Shown here: positions 44,325 to 52,983 of the stretch, piece after piece | Layout: each line of letters opens with the position of its first letter | How positions within the stretch are numbered: position 1 is the stretch's first letter | Source of the DNA: a bacterium SCSIO 12741 | GTDB lineage: Bacteria > Bacteroidota > Bacteroidia > Flavobacteriales_G > Salibacteraceae | Direction of reading: 5' to 3' | NCBI GenBank assembly: GCA_024398055.1 | Contig: CP073749.1 | Span: forward strand, 1,860,594 to 1,924,593 | DNA: 64,000 nt | Position numbers and translations under genes: made by a program | The notes under the pieces: model-generated | Seen by the model: only the letters and a program-made list of their open reading frames with translations | What the model was told of the DNA's origin: nothing | Database searches by the model: none

Positions 44325-45722
44325 ATGAATACTGAAGAAATAAAAGTGACCGCCTTCGAAATGGATGTTCAACAGTTGGTAAAAGACCAAAGAGAATACT
44401 TCATGAGCAATACCACTCGACCGGTGGAATTTAGAATTGCGCAACTCAAAAAGTTTAAAGCGCTACTGCTTGAGCACGAGGAAGAAATGCATCAAGCGAT
44501 TTTCGAGGATTTTGGAAAATCCAAGTACGAAAATCAGTTGACCGAATTTTTTCCCTTGATCGATGAAATCAATGTAGCGATTAAGAATTTGAAAAAGTGG
44601 ATGACACCCAAAAGTGTCAAAACCAACTTGCTAAACTTTCCTGCGCGGAGTTATCTGGTGCCCGAGCCCTTGGGTGTGTCTTTGGTTATTGGGGCCTGGA
44701 ATTTTCCCTACAACCTATCCCTAACACCCGTAGTGGGGTCCATTGCTGGAGGAAATACTACTATTCTTAAACCGAGTGAACTTCCGGCCCGCACCAGCAA
44801 GGTAATGGCCAAGATCATCAATGAAAATTTTGACCCTCGATTTTTGCATGTGGTGGAAGGCGCTATTCCTGAAACTACCGCTTTATTGAATCAGCGATAC
44901 GACAAGATTTTCTTCACCGGAAGTCCGATGGTTGGAAAGATCGTTAACAAGGCCGCGGCGGAGCACCTGACCAATGTGACTTTAGAATTGGGTGGTAAAA
45001 ATCCGGCCGTATTTACCAAGGACTGTTCTTTGAAAATGAGTGTAAAACGAATGATCTGGGCCAAGTTTGTCAACTCTGGTCAGTTCTGCATCACCACCGA
45101 TTATGCTTTGGTGCATAAGGATATCAAAGATGATTTTTTGAAGTATGCAGTGGAGGAAATTGAAAAGAATCATTTCTCTCGGGAAAACAACAACTACGTT
45201 CAAATCATCAATGAGAGGAACTTTGATCGGGTGGTCAATCTAATTAACCCCGAAAAGGTCTATCATGGAGGAGGTCACGATCGAGCCGAACGTTATATTG
45301 AGCCTACCATTTTGAACAACGTGGATCTGAATGATGCGGTGATGCAGGAGGAAGTATTCGGCCCCATCCTTCCGGTAATTGAATACGAAACCCTGGACGA
45401 GGCTTTTGAGATTATCAAAAAATTTGAAAAACCGCTGGCTGGGTACATCTTCACTGATAGTGCCATAGCCAAAGAGCGTTTTTTGAACGAAATCCCTTTT
45501 GGCAGCGGAGCTATCAACGATTGTGTGATGCAAATCTCTAATCCCAACTTGCCTTTTGGAGGTGTTGGAAATAGTGGTATGGGCCGTTACCATGGTAAGT
45601 ACAGTTTTGAGTGTTTTTCTCATTTCAAAGCCATTTTGGACAAGCCTACGGCCATTGAAACAAACCTCAAATACTACGGCTACAACGAAAAGAACATGAA
45701 AATTGTTAAACTGTTAAGCTAA
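44325..45722 (+). CDS. Aldehyde dehydrogenase (class 3-like)
   Basis: A 465-residue NAD(P)-dependent enzyme oxidising aldehydes to acids. The sequence has GVSLVIGAWNFPYNLSLTPV, KPSELPARTS, the FFTGSPMVGKIV loop, the catalytic Glu in TLELGGKNPAVF and the catalytic Cys in NSGQFCITTDY; it ends in a hydrophobic tail region LPFGGVGNSGMGRYHG. This layout is that of class 3/fatty aldehyde dehydrogenases. It follows the SDR by 29 bases. Confidence 0.93.
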   Translation: MNTEEIKVTAFEMDVQQLVKDQREYFMSNTTRPVEFRIAQLKKFKALLLEHEEEMHQAIFEDFGKSKYENQLTEFFPLIDEINVAIKNLKKWMTPKSVKTNLLNFPARSYLVPEPLGVSLVIGAWNFPYNLSLTPVVGSIAGGNTTILKPSELPARTSKVMAKIINENFDPRFLHVVEGAIPETTALLNQRYDKIFFTGSPMVGKIVNKAAAEHLTNVTLELGGKNPAVFTKDCSLKMSVKRMIWAKFVNSGQFCITTDYALVHKDIKDDFLKYAVEEIEKNHFSRENNNYVQIINERNFDRVVNLINPEKVYHGGGHDRAERYIEPTILNNVDLNDAVMQEEVFGPILPVIEYETLDEAFEIIKKFEKPLAGYIFTDSAIAKERFLNEIPFGSGAINDCVMQISNPNLPFGGVGNSGMGRYHGKYSFECFSHFKAILDKPTAIETNLKYYGYNEKNMKIVKLLS

Positions 45723-45763
45723 TTAGAGGATTGGAGAGAACCGAAGATGAAAGAAAGTTGGAA

Positions 45764-46030
45764 ATGATCAAGAAGGTTGTTTTTGCTCTCCTAATGGGGG
45801 GCATAACAACCGGCATCATTTCCTTTGCTCTGGTAGCGATAAACCTGGGATTTAACACTTCTTTTCTAAGCTTGTGGATGAAATCCTGGGTTTTGGCGTA
45901 TCTCTTTGTGATTCCTGCGATTTTACTGATTGCACCTACGGTTCAAAAGTGGGTAGATCGGTGGGTGGAAAGCCTGGGCCGGAATAAGGGATCATCGTTA
46001 AAAAAGAACGAAATAAATCAAAAGAGATGA
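45764..46030 (+). CDS. DUF2798 small membrane protein
   Basis: From the ATG at 45764 the protein has 88 residues and two transmembrane helices (KVVFALLMGGITTGIISFAL and WVLAYLFVIPAILLIAPTV), with the conserved W(M/L)xSWxxAY segment of DUF2798. Function is unknown. The stop overlaps the next start (ATGA), so it is coupled to the DUF2147 gene. Confidence 0.75.
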   Translation: MIKKVVFALLMGGITTGIISFALVAINLGFNTSFLSLWMKSWVLAYLFVIPAILLIAPTVQKWVDRWVESLGRNKGSSLKKNEINQKR

Positions 46031-46446
46031 ATAGAATAATGGGATTGGTAGTGGTTTTGCTTCTTTCGGGGACCAGCCTTTTTGCGCAACAGGAGCTAGT
46101 GGGTAAATGGCTAACCCAGGACAAAGATGCAGTGGTGGAAATTTACCAGAAAGAGAACAAGTTCTATGGGCGCGTTGTCCAATTGATGCCGGCAACTCAA
46201 AAAGATGGATCGCCCTTTTTGGATGTCAACAATCCTGAAGAGCATTTAAGAAACAGAAAGATTCTTGGTATGAACACCATTTTGGATTTTGAGTGGAATG
46301 GCGAGGAATTGGAAAATGGAAAGTTGTACGACCCAAAATCTGGAAACCACTATGAGGGTAAGATTTGGGTGGAAAACAATCAATTGAGGTTGAGAGGATA
46401 TGTTGGATTTGTGTTCAGTACAGAGACTTGGACCAAACAAAATTGA
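46027..46446 (+). CDS. DUF2147 family secreted protein
   Basis: A 139-residue protein with a signal peptide ending LFAQ. The domain ELVGKWLTQDKDAVVEIYQK, then FYGRVVQLM and LRLRGYVGFVFSTETWTKQ is a full DUF2147, paralogous to the protein at 7440-7877 but lacking its CDKCEG insert. It is translationally coupled at both ends: an ATGA overlap upstream and a TTGA overlap with the nitroreductase gene. Confidence 0.82.
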   Translation: MNRIMGLVVVLLLSGTSLFAQQELVGKWLTQDKDAVVEIYQKENKFYGRVVQLMPATQKDGSPFLDVNNPEEHLRNRKILGMNTILDFEWNGEELENGKLYDPKSGNHYEGKIWVENNQLRLRGYVGFVFSTETWTKQN

Positions 46447-47087
46447 AAAGAGAAGTGGAATTACTTGACAAATTAAAATGGCGTTATGCGGCCAAGGCCA
46501 TGAATGGAAAAAAAGTGCCGCAGGAAAAAATGGATGCTTTGATTGAAGCCATATCTCTGGCTCCCACTTCAAGTGGATTGCAGCCTTTTGAAGTGATGGT
46601 TATTACCAATCAGGAAATCAAAGAAAAAATCAGGCCGGTAGCTTGGAATCAATCCGTGGTGACGGATTGTTCACACCTATTGGTATTTGCAGCCTGGGAT
46701 ACTTACACGGAAGATCGCATCAATAGAATGTTCGATTTGACCAATGAGGTTAGAGGATTTCGAAATGAGGGCTGGGAAAACTACCGGCAAAAACTGCTGG
46801 CCGCTTACCCCAATAGAAGCCCTGAAGTGAATTTTAGTCACGCCGCTAAGCAGGCTTATATTGCCCTTTCGCAAGCCATTACTGCTGCGGCTTTTTTGGG
46901 ATTGGACAGCACTCCTATGGAAGGCTTTGACCTGGTCGCGGTGGATGAAATATTGGGCTTAAAAAAGAAAGGTTTGAAAAGTTGCGTGATGCTTCCTGTA
47001 GGATATCGTGACGAGGAAAAGGATTGGTTGGTAAATTTGGTCAAGGTTAGGAAGCCGATAAATGAATTGATAACAGAGATCGAATAG
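46443..47087 (+). CDS. Nitroreductase family protein (NfsB/YodC-like)
   Basis: An FMN-dependent NAD(P)H oxidoreductase of 214 residues if translation begins at the TTG at 46443, which overlaps the previous stop (TTGA). Family blocks are WRYAAKAMNGKKVPQEKMDA, SLAPTSSGLQPFEVMVI and the C-terminal DLVAVDEILGLKKKGLKSCV, then MLPVGYRDEEKDW. It probably reduces nitro or quinone compounds. The frame extends upstream into the DUF2147 gene, but that part has no family similarity. Confidence 0.85.
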   Translation: MKREVELLDKLKWRYAAKAMNGKKVPQEKMDALIEAISLAPTSSGLQPFEVMVITNQEIKEKIRPVAWNQSVVTDCSHLLVFAAWDTYTEDRINRMFDLTNEVRGFRNEGWENYRQKLLAAYPNRSPEVNFSHAAKQAYIALSQAITAAAFLGLDSTPMEGFDLVAVDEILGLKKKGLKSCVMLPVGYRDEEKDWLVNLVKVRKPINELITEIE

Positions 47088-47089
47088 CT

Positions 47090-48250
47090 ATGAACAATTT
47101 TGAATTCTACAACCCCACTAAGATCCGGTTTGGAAAAGGCCAAATAGCTCATGTGGCAGATGAAATTCCTGCCAACGCTAAAGTTTTAATGCTCTATGGA
47201 GGTGGAAGCATCAAGAAAAACGGAATTTACGATCAGGTAAAGGCGGCCTTAAAAGAGTTTGAAGTGGTGGAGTTTGGCGGAATACCCGCCAATCCTGAGT
47301 ACGATATTTTGCTCCAGGCCTTAAAGGTGATCAAAGAGGAAGACATTAACTTTCTCCTGGCAGTAGGTGGAGGATCGGTTATTGATGGCACCAAGTTTTT
47401 GTCCTCTGCTGCGCTTTACGAAGGCGACACTCCATGGGATATTTTAAAGCAAGGAATTCGAACTGAGGTCGGCTTGCCTTTTGGTACCGTTCTTACCTTG
47501 CCAGCTACAGGTTCTGAAATGAATTCTGGTGCAGTTATAACCCGAAAAGAAACCCAGGAGAAATTGGGTATGGGTGGTCCTGGGCTGTTCCCTCAATTTT
47601 CGATTCTCGACCCCCAAGTGGTTCATTCCATTCCGCAACGTCAAATCGCCAATGGCTTGGCCGATTCCTTTACCCACGTGCTGGAACAGTACATGACCTA
47701 TCCGATTGGAGCTTCCTTACAAGATCGAATGGCTGAAGGTATTCTACAAACCATTTTGGAAACGGCCCCGCAGATTTTGGCCGATCCCAACGATTACAAA
47801 GCCGCGTCCAACTTTATGTGGAGCTGTACGATGGCGCTCAACGGTTTAATCCAAAAAGGGGTTCCTACCGATTGGGCTATTCACGCCATGGGCCATGAAT
47901 TGACTGCTTTGTACGGGATAGATCATGCTCGTACCCTGGCCATTTTGGCTGGGAGTCATTACACCTACAACCTGGAGAGCAAGAAGGAAAAATTGGCCCA
48001 ATATGCCGAAAGAGTCTGGGGAGTCTCAACAGGTTCAACCGAAGAGAAGGCCCGGAAGGCTATTGAAAAAACCGAAACCTTTTTCCATTCCATAGGAATC
48101 GATACGCGATTATCACAGTATGGTGTTGAGGTTTCTGGAACGGCTCAAAAAATCGCTGAAACCTTCGTTGAAAGAGGGTGGAAGGGAATTGGAGAGCACG
48201 GATCTCTCAAGCCCGATGACGTGGAAAAAATAGTGGAAATGGCCTATTAA
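47090..48250 (+). CDS. Iron-containing alcohol dehydrogenase (YqhD/BdhA-like)
   Basis: A 386-residue group III alcohol dehydrogenase. FEFYNPTKIRFGKGQI is the typical start, LLAVGGGSVIDGTKF and TLPATGSEMNSGAVITR are the cofactor loops, and DSFTHVLEQYMT and AMGHELTALYGIDHARTLAI supply metal-binding His residues. YqhD-type enzymes are NADPH-dependent aldehyde reductases used against toxic aldehydes, fitting the operon. It starts two bases after the nitroreductase stop and is the last gene of the unit. Confidence 0.92.
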   Translation: MNNFEFYNPTKIRFGKGQIAHVADEIPANAKVLMLYGGGSIKKNGIYDQVKAALKEFEVVEFGGIPANPEYDILLQALKVIKEEDINFLLAVGGGSVIDGTKFLSSAALYEGDTPWDILKQGIRTEVGLPFGTVLTLPATGSEMNSGAVITRKETQEKLGMGGPGLFPQFSILDPQVVHSIPQRQIANGLADSFTHVLEQYMTYPIGASLQDRMAEGILQTILETAPQILADPNDYKAASNFMWSCTMALNGLIQKGVPTDWAIHAMGHELTALYGIDHARTLAILAGSHYTYNLESKKEKLAQYAERVWGVSTGSTEEKARKAIEKTETFFHSIGIDTRLSQYGVEVSGTAQKIAETFVERGWKGIGEHGSLKPDDVEKIVEMAY

Positions 48251-48447
48251 TTATGACCGTTTCATAGCCGCTGTCCATTCAAACTTTTATAGTTTTAGCC
48301 TATTCAGCAATTAAGGAACTAAACGGTAGTTTGCAGTATAAGCCACGGTTGATTTCCTGATACGTACGATGATTGATGCATAGGTTTAAGGGTGATTTTT
48401 TTCATCCTCAATAGTGCTATTGTGGGTAGCAGGATTGATCGTGATGA

Positions 48448-49233
48448 ATGCGATTTACAAACGATCAATTTATACAAGCTATGATTCAAACTATCAAAGA
48501 CAATATCCAGCAGTGGAATGAAATTCGGAACACGCTGGTGGGGTTCAACTTTCTGACTTCAGGCTATGGTGTCGAGATTGAAATGGATGATTTTAACCGA
48601 TGGGAGGCTATTCGAACGGCAGCCGGCATTGCATTAGGCGATTTTAATATTCACCTCTACATCGGAATCGACGATTTGGGGATAAAATTTTACCTCACCG
48701 ATAGCCATACCGATGCCGCCCAGAGTTATGTAGAAGGCCATAATTTGATCACCAAGAGTTATGCGAGGGGAGATGATGCTCAAACCGCGAATAACTTTCC
48801 CATTTCTGCGAACAAATTGAGGCCGTTAAAGGGAAGTCAGGTTCCGATAGAAACGGCTTTTGAGTCTGCCTTTTCCTGGTTTTTGTATTCAGATAATTGG
48901 TTTCAGCAAAAGCAACATGAAGCCCAAACCGCCCAAGACGTTGATCAGGCTGGGGTAGTTCGTGTTTTCACCGTTCCCTTTGATGATATTACAGACATCT
49001 TTCAAACGGCCAATGTGAGCAAGGCCTTCTTGTTCTACGGGATCAAGAATTACACCGATGCCCAGGGTGCGGTATTGTACCCCAATGAAATTGAGATGCT
49101 TCTATGCAACATTGAAGATGCTCAAGCCTATCAGTCCGGGCAACCGGTAACGACCTATATCGTGCAGGATTTAACAACTCCAAGCCCTCCCTTTTCAACG
49201 ATTCAGCAGCCGTTTAACCTGTTTCAGGCCTAA
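48448..49233 (+). CDS. Unknown cytosolic protein
   Basis: A 261-residue protein with no signal peptide, membrane helix or recognised motif. It begins with an amphipathic helical region (FIQAMIQTIKDNIQQWNEIR), followed by alternating alpha/beta segments (FNIHLYIGIDDLGIKFYLTD, VVRVFTVPFDDITDIFQTAN, AFLFYGIKNYTDAQGAVLYP) and a Pro/Gln-rich end. It is a single gene between two terminator-like regions, 2.1 kb from the borosin-like block; a functional link is not supported by sequence. Confidence 0.5.
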   Translation: MRFTNDQFIQAMIQTIKDNIQQWNEIRNTLVGFNFLTSGYGVEIEMDDFNRWEAIRTAAGIALGDFNIHLYIGIDDLGIKFYLTDSHTDAAQSYVEGHNLITKSYARGDDAQTANNFPISANKLRPLKGSQVPIETAFESAFSWFLYSDNWFQQKQHEAQTAQDVDQAGVVRVFTVPFDDITDIFQTANVSKAFLFYGIKNYTDAQGAVLYPNEIEMLLCNIEDAQAYQSGQPVTTYIVQDLTTPSPPFSTIQQPFNLFQA

Positions 49234-49252
49234 GCCAATAGCCCTTAATTTT

Positions 49253-49284
49253 GGAGCCCGGTAATGGGCTCCATCTTTTTTTTT
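49253..49284 (+). terminator. Rho-independent terminator
   Basis: GGAGCCC-GGTAAT-GGGCTCC followed by ATC and a run of nine T or more, 20 bases after the stop of the 261-residue protein and just before the next gene. Confidence 0.85.
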
Positions 49285-49291
49285 CGGGACT

Positions 49292-49918
49292 ATGAATGCA
49301 TTTGATTTGGCGGGAAGGCTTCTAATCTGGACCTCCATCCTAACCTTATCCGGAGGAGTAATCCTGGCCGTTTGGAAGCGGAATTTTTCGTACTTGAGTC
49401 TCTATTTGCTGCTCTTGTTAATGATGGAGACCACTGGGATGATTTTCACCGTTATCAAGGGCAAGAATCTTTTTGTGTTTTCCCTATCATCGGCTATTCA
49501 TTTTGCCTTTTTGACCCTCTTCTACATCGATGCCTTAAAGCTTAACCTAAAACGGCCGGTTGCGGTAGCCATCGCTTTACTTCCTTTTCCGTTTTACTTT
49601 TTACCAGGCTTGGAAATCACCTCCTTTCAACCCTGGGATCGAGCCCTTTTATCCAGCCTATTGTTTTGCTACAGCTTGGTTTATTTCGCCTGGCTCATTC
49701 AACGAAGAGTTCAGATCAACAAGCCCGTTGTTTATCTGAGTGGTGCGGTACTTCTGTTTTTTACCATAGACGCTTTTTTGTCCATGGGTACGAACTACCT
49801 AATTTCCAAAGTTAATCTCACGGTTGTCGCCTGGTTCTGGTTCTTCCGGGCGGTTTTTCTCATTCTTTACTACGTCTTTTTGATCTATGCAAATCAAGCC
49901 TTATGGAAGAAGAGTTAA
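49292..49918 (+). CDS. Polytopic membrane protein preceding a histidine kinase
   Basis: A 208-residue protein with about seven hydrophobic helices and almost no loops (LSLYLLLLLMMETTGMIF, AIHFAFLTLFYIDALKL, LIWTSILTLSGGVILAV). It overlaps the histidine kinase gene by 16 bases. The kinase has only a short membrane anchor, so this protein is the obvious candidate for the sensing partner, by position rather than by motif. I do not recognise the family. Confidence 0.6.
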   Translation: MNAFDLAGRLLIWTSILTLSGGVILAVWKRNFSYLSLYLLLLLMMETTGMIFTVIKGKNLFVFSLSSAIHFAFLTLFYIDALKLNLKRPVAVAIALLPFPFYFLPGLEITSFQPWDRALLSSLLFCYSLVYFAWLIQRRVQINKPVVYLSGAVLLFFTIDAFLSMGTNYLISKVNLTVVAWFWFFRAVFLILYYVFLIYANQALWKKS

Positions 49919-50664
49919 GTTGGTTGTTGCTACTCATTGGGGGGATTCTGATTCTAACCATTATTCTCGCCTTTCTCCTCTTTTTAGTCAAAAATCACCT
50001 GGATTGGTCCTGGAAGGAAGAACGGGAGAAGGAACAACTCAAATTGGAGCACCAAAAGGAACTACTCCGATCCAGCGTTAGTATTCAGGAGAAAGAAAGA
50101 CAGCGCATTGCCGGAGAATTGCATGATAACCTCATTTCCCAGTTGCATCGAATTAAGTTGTTAAACCAGGAAGGTGCGGTTAACGACTTGCTCAAGAATA
50201 GCATTGAAACGGCCCGCACCATTTCACACGACCTGGTTCCTCCGCTTTTGAAAGAGGTCTCCATGCAGGAAATTATCCTGGATTTTATCCAACCTTACCG
50301 CAACAAGTATCAGTTTTCCCTCGGGTTAAAGGGGCTCGATTCTTCCCTTTTGGAAGTGGACAAAAGATTGCAGTTGTTTCGCGTATTTCAGGAAGTGATG
50401 ACCAATGTGGACAAGCATGCCGATACGAAGCAGGTGGACTTGAGATTTCGTGAAACCGAGCGTTATTGTGCTCTGGTCGTACGCGACTATGGAAAGGGAT
50501 TCAACAGCGATCAGGCCACCGGACTGGGACTAAAAAACATCGAGTTACGCGTTCAGGTTTTGGGTGGGAAATACCGCTTGAAATCCGAATCCGGAAAGGG
50601 CACCACTTTTACCTTGCTTCTTTCTTATTCCGCCTCATTTTCCAAGCCGCATTCTTTATCGTAA
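49903..50664 (+). CDS. HisKA_3 sensor histidine kinase
   Basis: A 253-residue kinase with one N-terminal transmembrane helix (WLLLLIGGILILTIILAFLL), a coiled segment, the phosphoacceptor-His helix (EKERQRIAGELHDNLISQLH) and an HATPase domain (FQEVMTNVDKHADTKQVDLR, then GLGLKNIELRVQVLGGKYRL). It belongs to the NarL-system family with a HisKA_3 dimer interface. It lies between an overlapping membrane protein gene and its response regulator gene. Confidence 0.88.
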   Translation: MEEELSWLLLLIGGILILTIILAFLLFLVKNHLDWSWKEEREKEQLKLEHQKELLRSSVSIQEKERQRIAGELHDNLISQLHRIKLLNQEGAVNDLLKNSIETARTISHDLVPPLLKEVSMQEIILDFIQPYRNKYQFSLGLKGLDSSLLEVDKRLQLFRVFQEVMTNVDKHADTKQVDLRFRETERYCALVVRDYGKGFNSDQATGLGLKNIELRVQVLGGKYRLKSESGKGTTFTLLLSYSASFSKPHSLS

Positions 50665-50677
50665 TATTGATCTACTT

Positions 50678-51358
50678 ATGGAACAAATCATCAAACTTGG
50701 ACTAATAGATGACGACAAACTGGTTGTCCAGCTTTTGTCAGATTACCTCAATCAACTAGACGGCCTGTCGGTATGTTTAACTGCCTTTAGTGGGAATTCT
50801 CTTCTTGAAAAACTGCAGGCTACAAAAGATCATCCCGATATCGTTCTCCTCGATCTCCGAATGGAGGATGGCAATGGCTTGAATGCGGCAGAAGTGCTCA
50901 TTCGGGATTTTCCCAAGATTCGTATCATCGTTCTTTCTTCTTACTACAAGTCGTCCTTTATGGGCTACATGCTTCGTACCGGGGTTCATGCCTTTTTGCC
51001 GAAGGAAACGGACAAAGAAGATCTGGTACAGGTTATTCATGAGGTATACCAGAAAGGGCATTTTTTCAGTGAAGATCAGGTAACCGTGTTGCGCTCGCAA
51101 ATCACCGAAAAGATTCCGCAATTACATACCCATTCCAAGGATGCGCTAAGTGAACGTGAAATTGAAGTGCTCCGGCTCATTTGTGCCCAATTTACCGCTC
51201 GTGAAATTGCCGAAAAACTATTCGTTACCACCAAAACCGTGGAGGCCCATAAGAGCAAATTATTGCAAAAAACCGGCGTAAAAAATACAGCCGGTCTTAT
51301 CATTTATGCCGTTCAAAACGGACTCGTAGATGCAGATGAGTTAGTGTTGTTGGAGTAG
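50678..51358 (+). CDS. LuxR-type response regulator
   Basis: A 226-residue regulator. The receiver has phosphoacceptor Asp in DIVLLDLRMEDGNG and Lys in FLPKETDKED. The GerE domain reads LSEREIEVLRLICAQFTARE, then IAEKLFVTTKTVEAHKSKLL. It starts 13 bases after the kinase. The gene is convergent with, and only 25 bases from, the 3' end of the large minus-strand block, so a regulatory role there is possible but not shown. Confidence 0.88.
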   Translation: MEQIIKLGLIDDDKLVVQLLSDYLNQLDGLSVCLTAFSGNSLLEKLQATKDHPDIVLLDLRMEDGNGLNAAEVLIRDFPKIRIIVLSSYYKSSFMGYMLRTGVHAFLPKETDKEDLVQVIHEVYQKGHFFSEDQVTVLRSQITEKIPQLHTHSKDALSEREIEVLRLICAQFTAREIAEKLFVTTKTVEAHKSKLLQKTGVKNTAGLIIYAVQNGLVDADELVLLE

Positions 51359-51383
51359 TGGCTCCTTCAAGATTTTCTCTAAT

Positions 51384-52226
51384 CTATTCCAGGTCAGATT
51401 CTTCATGCTCTGAATCCGGATTTTCCTCAGCTTGATCTTCGGCTGGTTCAGCCGCAGCAATAGCGGCATTTTCACCCGGCACATTGGCAAAGAGGCCTTG
51501 AAGGTTTTCCTTGGGTTCTTCTACGGGCTTCTTCTCGTTTTTAGGTTTCAAATTGGGATGTTTATCAATAGCTTTTGACAGGGTCTCAATTTCCTCGGGT
51601 TCGCTTTGATCTGCGGGATGAAATTCCTTTCGGCTGAAATGCTTGATTACTGATTCACCTTTTTCGTTGTTAGCTATTTCTACAGAACGAAGTCCTTCTC
51701 GGTAACCATGTTCTGGTTGATCTTGATCTTTAGATACTAATCGATCTACTTCTTCTGGCTTATATTTCTCCACTTCATCGGGTACATAATAGTTGTCTAT
51801 GCTATAGCCATCCATTGACCTTACTTTTTCTCTTCCTTCATTTAGCGGATTCCTATCAAATTTTTGGGTGATTCGCCCAACTTCATTCCCTTTTCGGAAG
51901 TAGACAGTCGGATTTTTATTTAAATCTCCGGTATGTCCAATGATGTTTTCAGGACGGTAAAAATCGTCTCGGTAGCGCTGAGGCTCATCCTTTTCTTCCT
52001 CATATTCTTCCCAATCCGCATAGGGTAGGGCGTCGCCGGTACCTTGATTTTGATTGCCGGTGTTTTCCTCTTTCTGCTGCTGATCATCTGGGGTTTGTTT
52101 GCCCTCTGTCTGTTCTTGGTGCTGTTTCTTAGTCGCCTTTTTTTCTTCTTCTTTGAGCTCTCTTTTCTTATTCTGATCAGAGGCTTTGTCGTCTGGTTGA
52201 TTGGCTGTGGAACCTTGATTTTTCAT
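51384..52226 (-). CDS. Acidic disordered protein, last gene of the borosin-like block
   Basis: A 280-residue, very hydrophilic protein. Residues 1-60 are Lys/Glu/Gln-rich and predicted disordered; 65-210 contain scattered Tyr and charged motifs (DDFYRPENIIGHTGDLNKNP); the end is Glu-rich. Residues 244-263 (GLFANVPGENAAIAAAEPAE) resemble the C-terminus of the upstream C80-like protein (FMDDVPGADPNAENAMAVDP). No family is recognised. It starts 43 bases after that gene and is probably co-transcribed with it. It could be a substrate, adaptor or effector; none is shown. Confidence 0.6.
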   Translation of the reverse strand: MKNQGSTANQPDDKASDQNKKRELKEEEKKATKKQHQEQTEGKQTPDDQQQKEENTGNQNQGTGDALPYADWEEYEEEKDEPQRYRDDFYRPENIIGHTGDLNKNPTVYFRKGNEVGRITQKFDRNPLNEGREKVRSMDGYSIDNYYVPDEVEKYKPEEVDRLVSKDQDQPEHGYREGLRSVEIANNEKGESVIKHFSRKEFHPADQSEPEEIETLSKAIDKHPNLKPKNEKKPVEEPKENLQGLFANVPGENAAIAAAEPAEDQAEENPDSEHEESDLE

Positions 52227-52269
52227 ATCAAACTCTGGGTCTTAATTCGGGTCATGGAGTAGGAGATTC

Positions 52270-52896
52270 CTACGCTTCGATCATATCAGTATCGCCTTCT
52301 GACTCTTTGTTGCCTTCGTTTTGAGGAGGGTCAACAGCCATGGCGTTTTCGGCATTGGGATCGGCGCCGGGTACATCGTCCATGAAACCGAATGGGTTTG
52401 TTCTTTCTTCAACTAATTCACCATTTTTTCTTTCTTCTTCAAGTTGGTTGGGATTGGGAATCTTATGCACTTTTATTATTTCTTTGGTATACCCAAAAAC
52501 GCTAATTCCAGGTCGAGCAACATCCAATTGGGCAGATAAACCCGAAGCAAAGCTTTCGCCGTCCTCGCCACAGGATCTAATGAGTATGCTGTTGGTCCAA
52601 TTTTCAGGCAATGAGGACTTTAATAGATTACCTACTTCATCGGGTGTCCAGGCAATGAGGTCTATGCCTTCGTTTGAGCCACCCAAATGGTCCTTATCTC
52701 CATGGCCTACTAAGCAGAGATTTTCCTGGGGTTTTAACTTTGAAACCCAGCCCTCAATTTGAGTTTCTGCTTGTTTTTGATCGCATCCTTTTTTGATTTT
52801 AAAGGTTCTTCCCCAACCCCAATTATCTCCTTCAGATTTACGGAGGATGCTGATGGCTGCTGGAACCACTGGATCTTTTGTAATTACAATTAACAT
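52270..52896 (-). CDS. Clan-CD cysteine peptidase-like protein (C80-like)
   Basis: A 208-residue protein. The block ENLCLVGHGDKDHLGGSNEG (His65 in a hydrophobic-strand/HG context), then LIAWTPDEVGNLL and SILIRSCGEDGESFASGLSA (Cys109 after a hydrophobic strand), follows the His-Gly...Cys order of clan CD peptidases, and is closest by eye to the C80 self-processing protease of MARTX/TcdA toxins. Residues ~150-208 are an acidic disordered tail. In this context it could trim a modified precursor or itself. Family assignment is by motif only. Confidence 0.55.
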   Translation of the reverse strand: MLIVITKDPVVPAAISILRKSEGDNWGWGRTFKIKKGCDQKQAETQIEGWVSKLKPQENLCLVGHGDKDHLGGSNEGIDLIAWTPDEVGNLLKSSLPENWTNSILIRSCGEDGESFASGLSAQLDVARPGISVFGYTKEIIKVHKIPNPNQLEEERKNGELVEERTNPFGFMDDVPGADPNAENAMAVDPPQNEGNKESEGDTDMIEA

Positions 52897-52983
52897 CTAT
52901 CTATTTTTTTTTAAATAATTCTTACTCTTAAGGCTTTTCAGATTCCGCCAGAACTCAAAGAATTTGGCTGTTGAATTCTATTT

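Noticed and set aside
48448-49233. 261-residue protein as a member of the borosin-like block
   Set aside because: It is on the other strand, separated by a two-component system and a strong terminator, and shares no sequence with block proteins.
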